This document shows positions 13,868 to 21,133 of a stretch of 22,464 nucleotides of DNA, piece after piece. The stretch lies in NCBI GenBank assembly GCA_002311665.1, contig DBYX01000005.1, forward strand, positions 93,090 through 115,553, read 5' to 3'. The first letter of the stretch is position 1. Each line of letters opens with the position of its first letter. Origin of the DNA: Lachnoclostridium sp. UBA1175. Its GTDB lineage: Bacteria; Bacillota; Clostridia; Lachnospirales; Lachnospiraceae. The notes beneath the pieces were generated by a model, which did not search any database, was not told where the DNA came from, and saw only the letters and a program-made list of their open reading frames with translations. The translations under genes and the position numbers were made by a program.

Positions 13868-16318
13868 ATGGTAATCAACAAAAAAGAATTCAAAAAGAGC
13901 GTGCAGGACTACCTGAAAACCTTCTACCGCAGGACGGTGGAGGACGCTTCGCAGCAGCAGATCTACCAGGCGGTGGCATTTGCCGTGAAGGACTACGTTG
14001 TGGACCGCTGGGCGGCGAGCCAGGCGGAGTTCGAGAAGCAGGATGCGAAGACCGTGTACTACCTGTCCATGGAGTTTCTGATGGGCCGCGCTCTCGGCAA
14101 TAATATCATCAACCTGAAGGCGGACAAGGAGATCCGTAAGGCGCTCGAGGAGCTCGGACTTGACCTCGATGCGATCGAGGATCAGGAGCCGGATGCGGCG
14201 CTCGGCAACGGCGGTCTCGGCCGTCTGGCAGCGTGCTTCCTGGACTCGCTCGCCACGCTCGGATACCCGGCATACGGCTGCGGCATCCGCTACAAATACG
14301 GTATGTTCAAGCAGGTCATCCGCGACGGCTATCAGGTGGAGAAGCCGGATGACTGGTTAAAGGAGGGCAACCCCTTCGAGATCAAGCGCCCCGAGTACGC
14401 ATGCGAGGTTAAGTTCGGCGGCTATGTGCGGTATTCGAAGGACGACAACGGCCGCGAGCATTTTACGCAGGAGAATTATCAGTCCGTGATGGCGATCCCG
14501 TATGACCTGCCGATCGTCGGCTACGGCAACAATGTCGTTGACACGCTGCGCATCTGGGATGCGGAAGCCATCGACAACTTCAACCTCGAGAGTTTTGACC
14601 GCGGCGATTACCACAAGGCCGTGGAGCAGCAGAACCTTGCGCGTCTGATCTGCGAGGTTTTGTATCCGAACGACAATCACTATGCGGGCAAGGAGCTCCG
14701 CCTGAAGCAGCAGTACTTCTTTGTTTCGGCGAGCATCCAGCGCGCGGTCAAGAAATATATGTCCCTTCATGACGACATCCACGGGCTTCCCGAGAAGGTC
14801 GTGTTCCAGCTCAACGACACGCACCCGACCGTGACGGTGCCCGAGCTGATGCGCATCCTGATGGACGAGTACTATCTCTCCTGGGACGAGGCGTGGGACA
14901 TCACGAACCGCTGCTGCGCTTACACGAACCACACGATCATGGCGGAAGCGCTCGAGAAATGGCCGATCGAGCTGTTCTCGCGTCTGCTGCCCCGCGTGTA
15001 CCAGATCGTCGAGGAGATCAACCGCCGCTTCGTAGCGCAGGTTGAGCAGCGCTATCCGAACGATTACGAGAAGATCCGGAAAATGGCCATCATCATGGAC
15101 GGTCAGATCCGCATGGCCAACCTTGCGATCGTCGCAGGATTTTCCGTCAACGGTGTTGCGCGACTTCACACCGAGATCCTCAAGAAGGAGCAGCTTCGCG
15201 ACTTCTACGAGTTCTGGCCGGAGAAGTTCAACAACAAGACCAACGGTATCACGCAGCGCCGCTTCCTGCTGCACGGCAACCCGCTTCTCGCGAACTGGGT
15301 GACCGGCAAGATCGGCGACGAGTGGATCACCGACCTGCCTCATCTCGAGAAACTTGCGGTGTATGCGGAAGATGAGCGTTGCCGCCGTGAGTTTATGAAC
15401 ATCAAGTACAAGAACAAGCTTCGCCTTGTGGAATACATCCGCGAGCACAACGGGATCGAAGTGGATCCCCGCTCGATCTTCGATGTGCAGGTCAAGAGAC
15501 TGCACGAGTACAAGCGCCAGCTGCTGAACATTTTGCACGTGATGCATCTGTACAATCAGCTCCGCATGAACCCGGATATGGATTTCTATCCGAGAACGTT
15601 CATCTTCGGCGCGAAGGCGAGCGCAGGCTATCGCCGCGCGAAGGCGATCATCAAGCTGATCAACAGCGTGGCTGACGTGGTCAACAACGACAAGTCCATC
15701 AAGGGCAAGCTGAAGGTTGTCTTCATCGAGAACTACCGTGTCTCGAACGCGGAGTGGATTTTCGCAGCGGCTGACGTTTCCGAGCAGATCTCGACTGCCA
15801 GCAAGGAGGCTTCCGGTACCGGCAACATGAAGTTTATGCTGAACGGCGCCGTGACGCTCGGCACGATGGACGGTGCGAACGTCGAGATCGTCGAGGAAGT
15901 CGGCGAGGACAATGCGTTCATCTTCGGCCTGAGCTCCGACGAGGTCATCAACTTCGAGAACAACGGCGGCTACGATCCGCGCGAGATCTACAACACCGAT
16001 CAGGACATCCGTCAGGTGCTGACGCAGCTTGTCAACGGTTTCTACTCGCCGGAGGATCCGGAGCTGTTCCGCGAGCTGTACAACTCGCTTCTCGATCGCA
16101 ACGGCGGCGAGCGCGCGGACCAGTACTTCATTCTCAAGGACTTCCGTTCCTACGAGGCGGCGCAGAAGCGCGTCGAGGAGGCATACCGCGACGAGGACCG
16201 CTGGGCGAAGATGGCTATCCTCAACGTCGCCAAGTCCGGCAAATTCACCTCCGACCGTACGATCGAGGAGTATGTGCGTGACATCTGGCATCTCAAGAAG
16301 GTTGAGGTTGAACTGTAA
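13868..16318 (+). CDS. glgP: Glycogen/maltodextrin phosphorylase
   Basis: This cytoplasmic enzyme releases glucose-1-phosphate from alpha-1,4-glucans with inorganic phosphate, using pyridoxal phosphate. The product has 816 residues, the usual length of GT35 phosphorylases. AAAGAGG (13856-13862) is 5 bases before the ATG. Signatures seen are YYLSMEFLMGRALGNN near 57-72, DAALGNGGLGRLAACFLDS near 108-126, QLNDTHP near 315-321, VQVKRLHEYKRQ in the second half, and the PLP-lysine motif EASGTGNMKF with Lys655. The gene has its own promoter and terminator, so it appears monocistronic. No glycogen synthesis genes are nearby. Choice between glycogen and maltodextrin as main substrate cannot be made from sequence alone. 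Confidence 0.97.
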   Translation: MVINKKEFKKSVQDYLKTFYRRTVEDASQQQIYQAVAFAVKDYVVDRWAASQAEFEKQDAKTVYYLSMEFLMGRALGNNIINLKADKEIRKALEELGLDLDAIEDQEPDAALGNGGLGRLAACFLDSLATLGYPAYGCGIRYKYGMFKQVIRDGYQVEKPDDWLKEGNPFEIKRPEYACEVKFGGYVRYSKDDNGREHFTQENYQSVMAIPYDLPIVGYGNNVVDTLRIWDAEAIDNFNLESFDRGDYHKAVEQQNLARLICEVLYPNDNHYAGKELRLKQQYFFVSASIQRAVKKYMSLHDDIHGLPEKVVFQLNDTHPTVTVPELMRILMDEYYLSWDEAWDITNRCCAYTNHTIMAEALEKWPIELFSRLLPRVYQIVEEINRRFVAQVEQRYPNDYEKIRKMAIIMDGQIRMANLAIVAGFSVNGVARLHTEILKKEQLRDFYEFWPEKFNNKTNGITQRRFLLHGNPLLANWVTGKIGDEWITDLPHLEKLAVYAEDERCRREFMNIKYKNKLRLVEYIREHNGIEVDPRSIFDVQVKRLHEYKRQLLNILHVMHLYNQLRMNPDMDFYPRTFIFGAKASAGYRRAKAIIKLINSVADVVNNDKSIKGKLKVVFIENYRVSNAEWIFAAADVSEQISTASKEASGTGNMKFMLNGAVTLGTMDGANVEIVEEVGEDNAFIFGLSSDEVINFENNGGYDPREIYNTDQDIRQVLTQLVNGFYSPEDPELFRELYNSLLDRNGGERADQYFILKDFRSYEAAQKRVEEAYRDEDRWAKMAILNVAKSGKFTSDRTIEEYVRDIWHLKKVEVEL

Positions 16319-16348
16319 GAGCGGCGATAATCGCATAACATTGATTGA

Positions 16349-16379
16349 AGGGCGCATCCGCGGAGGATGCGCCCTTTTT
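16349..16379 (+). terminator. Rho-independent terminator after glgP
   Basis: AGGGCGCATCC (16349-16359) and GGATGCGCCCT (16365-16375) form a perfect 11-bp stem with loop GCGGA, and the U-run TTTTT follows at 16375-16379. It starts 31 bases after the glgP stop codon. Confidence 0.95.
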
Positions 16380-16398
16380 GATTCATTGCCGGCGCCGC

Positions 16399-16432
16399 GC
16401 GGGGCTGCATAGCCCCGCCACACTTGTTTTTT
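16399..16432 (+). terminator. Second GC-rich hairpin with delayed U-run
   Basis: GCGGGGCT (16399-16406) and AGCCCCGC (16411-16418) pair around GCAT, and TTTTTTTT follows after a gap of about eight bases. It may be a backup terminator or a dispersed palindrome. A near copy with the same GCAT core lies at 16835-16856. Confidence 0.5.
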
Positions 16433-16834
16433 TTCGTTCGGAGGGGGATCGGGCTTCTGTGCGCATCCGTTACGGACTTATATGCCGTCTATGTTCCGTT
16501 AGTCCGTATCTTGTGCTGTCTATATCTTCAGACGCTCGTTTTGTGCGCATTTTCGGGAAGCATTTCGAGTTTTTTTGAGTCGGAATCCGGGGTTTAGCGA
16601 AATATTGCCTTCCCCAAGAAGTCTTTTTTATGAATTGATACGGACCTACAGAGAAGAGACAGCAATAAGTCCGTAATCAACCAAAATTTCATGCCTTTTC
16701 CGGGAGAAAATGCGCAACAAAAGGGTTTTTGAGAAGAAAGACAGCACAAATCTCGTGGCCGTCGGACTTTACAAGCTTGTTTTGTCATTATTACGGGACA
16801 ACTTGCTTATCTTACCATTGATTCCGCAGAAAAT
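16433..16834. repeat. Non-coding gap with interleaved inverted repeats
   Basis: I find no convincing gene here. Two inverted-repeat pairs are visible. Segment 16469-16510 (TTACGGACTTATATGCCGTC...) matches the reverse complement of 16637-16678, including TACGGACTTAT and GTCCGTATC. Segment 16510-16557 (TTGTGCTGTCT...TTTTGTGCGCATTTTC) matches the reverse complement of 16704-16750. The order along the strand is a, b, a', b', so the pairs cross rather than nest. This suggests an inverted and shifted copy of an older repeated element, or a pseudoknot-like RNA. The DNA is more AT-rich than its neighbours. Confidence 0.7.
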
Positions 16835-16856
16835 CGCGGGGTTGCATAGACCCGCG
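16835..16856. other. Hairpin overlapping the cca promoter
   Basis: CGCGGG (16835-16840) and CCCGCG (16851-16856) pair around a 10-base loop containing TTGCAT, which is the putative -35 box of the cca promoter. The GCGGGG-TGCATAG-CCCGC pattern repeats the hairpin at 16399-16418. Confidence 0.5.
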
Positions 16857-16870
16857 CGGGCGGATATAAT
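16842..16870 (+). promoter_or_regulatory. Promoter for cca
   Basis: TTGCAT (16842-16847) and a perfect TATAAT (16865-16870) are 17 bases apart, ending 30 bases before the cca start codon. Confidence 0.7.
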
Positions 16871-16900
16871 AAGAGAAACAGCGCAGTCAGGAGTGTTTGC

Positions 16901-18292
16901 ATGGAACCGACGATCATTCACATTCCCGCAGATGCGGAGAGGATCATCGATACACTGGAACGGGCGGGGTACGAAGCGTACGCCGTCGGCGGCTGCGTGC
17001 GCGATTCGATCCTGGGGCGTGAGCCGGAGGATTGGGACATCACGACTTCGGCTTCGCCGGAGCAGGTGAAGGCGCTCTTCCCGAGAACGATCGATACCGG
17101 GATCGAGCACGGCACGGTGACGGTGATGGAGCACCGCGTCGGCTACGAGGTGACCACATACCGCGTGGACGGCAAATACGAGGACGGAAGACATCCGAGC
17201 AGCGTGACATTCACGAGGAACCTTACGGAGGATCTGCTGCGCAGGGATTTTACGATCAATGCGATGGCGTACAATCCGCGCTCCGGGCTGGTGGACCGGT
17301 ATGACGGGCTCGGCGATCTGAGGCGCGGGTGCATCCGGTGCGTCGGTGTGCCGGAGGAGCGGTTCTCGGAGGACGCGCTGCGGATACTGCGGGCGCTCCG
17401 TTTTGCGTCGCAGCTCGGTTTTGAGATAGAGAAAGAGACGCTTGCGGCGATGTGCAGGCTGGCGCCGCGGCTTGAGGCGGTCAGCGCAGAGCGCGTGCGC
17501 GTCGAGCTGGTGAAGCTGCTCGGCGGCAGGCACCCGAACATGCTGGTCACGGCGTACGAGACCGGGGTGACGAAGATCATCCTTCCGGAGTGGGACGATA
17601 TGATGGAGACGGGGCAGGACAACCCGCACCATCTGTACGATGTCGGCAGGCACACGGTGAAGACGATCGAGGCCATCCACGAGGCGGAGGAGTACCTTGC
17701 AGCGGATGCGCATGAGCGCATGATCTACGATATGACGATGCTGCTGCACGACGCCGGGAAGCCGGCGTGCGTGTCGGTGGGAGAGGACGGCAAACAGCAT
17801 TTTTACGGGCACCCGAAGGCTTCCGCGGAGATCGCGAAGGCGGTGCTTCGGCGGTTGAAGTTTGACAACGATTCGATGGACCTGATCACGGCGCTTGTGA
17901 GGTATCACGACTGCCGGTTTGATATGGACAAACACGACGTCGCGAGGAGCGTGCGCCGCATTGTGAGCAGGGTGGGGATCGAGAGGATGAAGTATCTCTT
18001 TCCGATCCAGCTTGCGGACATCCGCGGGCAGCACCCGGACTATTATGAGCGCAGCGTCCGGCGGCTGGAGCAGTTGCGGGGTGAGTACGATACGATCGTC
18101 CGGGAAGGGCATTGCGTGTCGGTGCGCGACCTTGCACTCGACGGCAAATCCCTGATCGCCCTCGGTTACAAGCCCGGCCCGGCACTCGGGGATGCGCTGA
18201 AACGGCTGCTTCAGACGGTGCTCGACGACCCGTCTGCCAACACGGCGGACAATCTCACGGAGCTCGCCTCCCAATGGCTGTCCGAGGATTGA
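16901..18292 (+). CDS. cca: CCA tRNA nucleotidyltransferase
   Basis: This cytoplasmic class II nucleotidyltransferase adds or repairs the 3' CCA end of tRNAs without a nucleic acid template. The product has 463 residues. CAGGAG (16888-16893) lies 7 bases before the ATG. Motifs are GGCVRD (30-35), the metal-binding DWD (44-46) with ITTSA, RRDFTINAMAYN (114-125), and RFSEDALRILRALRFASQLGF, which includes the arginines expected to select nucleotides. An HD domain begins with LLHDAGKP (H283-D284), as in many Firmicutes enzymes, and may give phosphohydrolase activity. The closest alternative, poly(A) polymerase, is unlikely given the Clostridial context and the intact motif set. The gene has its own promoter and a terminator downstream. 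Confidence 0.93.
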   Translation: MEPTIIHIPADAERIIDTLERAGYEAYAVGGCVRDSILGREPEDWDITTSASPEQVKALFPRTIDTGIEHGTVTVMEHRVGYEVTTYRVDGKYEDGRHPSSVTFTRNLTEDLLRRDFTINAMAYNPRSGLVDRYDGLGDLRRGCIRCVGVPEERFSEDALRILRALRFASQLGFEIEKETLAAMCRLAPRLEAVSAERVRVELVKLLGGRHPNMLVTAYETGVTKIILPEWDDMMETGQDNPHHLYDVGRHTVKTIEAIHEAEEYLAADAHERMIYDMTMLLHDAGKPACVSVGEDGKQHFYGHPKASAEIAKAVLRRLKFDNDSMDLITALVRYHDCRFDMDKHDVARSVRRIVSRVGIERMKYLFPIQLADIRGQHPDYYERSVRRLEQLRGEYDTIVREGHCVSVRDLALDGKSLIALGYKPGPALGDALKRLLQTVLDDPSANTADNLTELASQWLSED

Positions 18293-18393
18293 CGGAGGTC
18301 GATCGGAAACGGCATTCGTCCGGGAATCGGCGGCGTTTTCGCAGCGGGTACATCGCCACGTAAAATGATATGAAATTCATAATGATTATGCGG

Positions 18394-18430
18394 AAAATGA
18401 GCAACCGGAAGCCCGTGTTTGCTCATTTTT
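18394..18430 (+). terminator. Rho-independent terminator after cca
   Basis: AAAATGAGCAA (18394-18404) and TTGCTCATTTT (18419-18429) form an 11-bp stem ending in a U-run. The A-run on the left arm means it could work in either direction, but no convergent gene is present. It lies about 100 bases after the cca stop codon. Confidence 0.88.
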
Positions 18431-18531
18431 CTTGCATTTTATACTTTTTTAATGTAAATTAGAATTTATACAATACAGTGCTTCATCGTGTCAACGCGGT
18501 GAAGAAACAAAACAAAGCGAGGATATGCGTT

Positions 18532-20091
18532 ATGAACTGGGAAGTCATTGCATTTGTCGTGTATTTTGTTCTTGTGATCGGTATCGGTGTGTACTTCTTC
18601 GTGCGCTCCAAGGCGGGCGGTGAGAAGGAGTATTTCCTCGGCGGACGCAGCATGAGCGGTCCGGTTGCCGCGTTGAGTGCCGGCGCGTCCGATATGAGCG
18701 CGTGGGTGCTGCTCGGTCTCCCCGGAGCGCTGTATCTGAGCGGTTTCTGTGAGGCGTGGATCAGTGTCGGTCTCTTCATCGGCACCGTGCTCGCGTGGCT
18801 GTTTATTGCGCCGAGACTCCGCACATTTTCCATCGCGGCGGATGACTCCATCACGATCCCGCAGTATCTGACCAATCGTTTCAAAAGCAAGCACATGGCG
18901 CTGCAGATGGTGTGCGCGTTTGTGTTTATCATCGTATATTGCATCTACGCGGCGTCGAGTATCTCGGCGTGCGGCGACCTCTTCCAGACGGTGTTCAAGT
19001 TGTCCAAGGGCGGCCGTGAGACCGCGATGGTTGCGGCTGCGATCATCATCGTGGCGTATACCTTCCTCGGCGGATTCAACGCCGTGTGCTGGACCGACTT
19101 CTTCCAGGGTATGCTGATGCTCGCGGCATTGATGACGGCGCCGATCGTTGCGGTCATCGTCATCAAGAGCGACGGCTTCAGGAAGCCGATGGTCCAGCTC
19201 AGCGCGAACTACTATAACTGGCTCAGCAGCGGCCGGTTTGACGGACCGTCCATCGTGAGCATCCTGACCGGTCTCGGCTGGGGTCTCGGCTACTTCGGTA
19301 TGCCTCACATTCTGGTCCGCTATATGTCGATCCGCTCGAAGAAGGAGATGAAGCGCTCCCAGAAGATCGGTATCCTGTGGACGTTCCTGATCCTTGCGAT
19401 GGCTACCGTTGTCGGTATCGTGGCTCGCCAGTACCTCGGCGACATCATCACGACGGGCAAGCAGGAGAGCATGGCGTTCGTCCTTCTCGTGAAGAACATT
19501 TTCCCGGCACTGCTTGCGGGTATTCTTCTCTCCGCGATCCTTGCGGCTTCGATGAGTACCGCGGACTCGCAGCTGCTGGCGTCGTCGTCGGCATTTTCCA
19601 GTGACATTTACAAGCCGATCCGCAAGAACGCTTCGGACCGCGAGGTCGCGTGGGCGGGACGTCTCGTCGTGGCGTGCATCTGTGCGGTGGCATTGTTGAT
19701 CGCTCTTGCGGGCAACAGCACGATCATGGATCTGGTCGGCAATGCGTGGGGCGCATTCGGCGCGGCATTCGGACCGGCGATCCTTCTTTCGCTGTATTGG
19801 AAGCGTTTCAACTATGCGGGCGCGATCAGCGGTATCATCACCGGTTTTGTGGTTGACATCAGCTGGGGCGTGCTGCGAGGCGCTATGATCATTCCCAAGG
19901 AGAAGGCGATCATCACGGGAACGCTCGGCGGACTGTACGAGATCATTCCCGGATTCCTGCTCAGCCTGCTTGTGTGCATAGTGGTTGCGAAACTGACCGC
20001 CGCACCCGGCGAGGATGTGGAGAAAATGTTTGACCGCGCGGTGGAGATGGTTTCGGAGGATGACCCCGAGGACCTCGGCGCGGAAGCGTAA
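18532..20091 (+). CDS. putP: Sodium/proline symporter (PutP-type)
   Basis: This sodium-coupled solute symporter of the SSS family imports proline or a related compound. The product has 519 residues with about 13 membrane segments; PutP proteins are near 500. GCGAGG (18517-18522) is 9 bases before the chosen ATG at 18532, and MNWEVIAFVVYFVLVIGIG starts directly in segment 1. Family signatures are EYFLGGRSMSG (about 34-44), LSAGASDMSAWVLLGLPGALY (sodium and substrate site), GLGWGLGYFGMPHILVRYMSI, and MSTADSQLLASSSAFSSDIYK. The C-terminal tail is acidic. Proline is the best guess, as the GASDMSAW and STADSQLL motifs are PutP-like, but other SSS substrates cannot be excluded. The next gene starts 33 bases later and may be co-transcribed. 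Confidence 0.9.
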   Translation: MNWEVIAFVVYFVLVIGIGVYFFVRSKAGGEKEYFLGGRSMSGPVAALSAGASDMSAWVLLGLPGALYLSGFCEAWISVGLFIGTVLAWLFIAPRLRTFSIAADDSITIPQYLTNRFKSKHMALQMVCAFVFIIVYCIYAASSISACGDLFQTVFKLSKGGRETAMVAAAIIIVAYTFLGGFNAVCWTDFFQGMLMLAALMTAPIVAVIVIKSDGFRKPMVQLSANYYNWLSSGRFDGPSIVSILTGLGWGLGYFGMPHILVRYMSIRSKKEMKRSQKIGILWTFLILAMATVVGIVARQYLGDIITTGKQESMAFVLLVKNIFPALLAGILLSAILAASMSTADSQLLASSSAFSSDIYKPIRKNASDREVAWAGRLVVACICAVALLIALAGNSTIMDLVGNAWGAFGAAFGPAILLSLYWKRFNYAGAISGIITGFVVDISWGVLRGAMIIPKEKAIITGTLGGLYEIIPGFLLSLLVCIVVAKLTAAPGEDVEKMFDRAVEMVSEDDPEDLGAEA

Positions 20092-20123
20092 TAGAAAGAT
20101 AAGACAGAACGGGACGTTGTTAC

Positions 20124-20993
20124 ATGGACAAAGCTTCGAACAAAGGGTATATTTTCCGCGCGAGGAGAGCGGCGCTGGTGCTGCTGATGCTCGGCGCGCT
20201 GTTGCTGAATATCGATTACCGGGTGCGCACCAACGTGCAATATCCGAACTATGAGTTTGCCGAGCATTACGGATTTGTGACGCAGCGGATGATCATGGAG
20301 GATGTCGTCGGAGCGCGGCTGACGGTCGATATCGCATCGGAACTGATCGGTTATCTGTGCCTCCTGGCGTGCCTGCTGGTCGTCCGGACGTACGCGAAAC
20401 CCGAGCTTCCGATGAAGCAGGAGATGCGGAAAATGGCCTCGAAGTTCGGGTGGCTGATGCCCCGTGTCAAGGCCAAGTTCATCATGATCCCTCTGCTCGG
20501 CGCGGTGCTTTACGCGGCGGCGAGGCTGATGCCGTTCTATTTCAACGGACTGCATCTGTACGGGCCGGAGTATTTTATCAACTTCGGACTGGCGATCGTG
20601 TCCGTGGCGGCGCTGATGTTCACGACGCTCTGCTTCCTGCGGGAGTGCGACCGTTTTCAGAACCACAAGGAGACGCAGCTGGTCTACCTGTTTATGTTCC
20701 TGACGGTGTTCACCGGACTGCTCAAGGATCTGGCCGCATTTTACGGATTGCCGGGCGTGCGTTTCGTGTATATGATCATAAACCTGGTGTTTGTCGTCGC
20801 GATGTGCGTTGTGCTCGTGCATTACATCGTCATCGAGGAGAGAGTGGAGCGCCAGGCAGCCGAAGCGGCGAAAGCGGCGGAGGCGGAGAAGGCCGCGGAA
20901 GAGTGGGGAGCGTGGGAGCCGGAGAAATGGGATGCCGGCTCGTGGAATGCAAGCAACCCGACAGAAGCAGCCGAGACGGAGAAACGCGGGTAG
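20124..20993 (+). CDS. Unknown six-segment membrane protein
   Basis: The product has 289 residues. Hydrophobic segments lie at about 16-30, 70-88, 116-134, 151-172, 185-201 and 213-236, with a positively charged N-terminus (KGYIFRARR). The C-terminal tail from about 238 is charged and rich in Ala/Glu (EERVERQAAEAAKAAEAEKA), likely a helical or coiled region, then WGAWEPEKWDAGSWN. I do not recognise the family and see no catalytic motif. The ribosome site before the ATG is weak (only GGGA, about 10 bases upstream), which fits coupling to the symporter gene that ends 32 bases before it. A second unknown membrane protein follows 140 bases later, so the two might act together. Confidence 0.8.
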   Translation: MDKASNKGYIFRARRAALVLLMLGALLLNIDYRVRTNVQYPNYEFAEHYGFVTQRMIMEDVVGARLTVDIASELIGYLCLLACLLVVRTYAKPELPMKQEMRKMASKFGWLMPRVKAKFIMIPLLGAVLYAAARLMPFYFNGLHLYGPEYFINFGLAIVSVAALMFTTLCFLRECDRFQNHKETQLVYLFMFLTVFTGLLKDLAAFYGLPGVRFVYMIINLVFVVAMCVVLVHYIVIEERVERQAAEAAKAAEAEKAAEEWGAWEPEKWDAGSWNASNPTEAAETEKRG

Positions 20994-21133
20994 ACCGCGC
21001 TGTCCGAACCAAAACAGTGTGAAGCGGGATTACGCGCGGTGCCCGAGGAAGCATCGCACGACCGATCACATAGAAGTACGACCCGCCGGGAATCGTCCGG
21101 GCGGCACATATAAACCCACAAGGAGGTGTCGGT

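Noticed and set aside
14357..16423. Long minus-strand open frames opposite glgP, and likewise opposite the FGGY kinase (7656-9236) and cca (16769-18274)
   Set aside because: They are frame shadows of GC-rich coding sequence. Their translations are Arg/His/Val-rich with no domain, while the + strand genes carry full family motifs.
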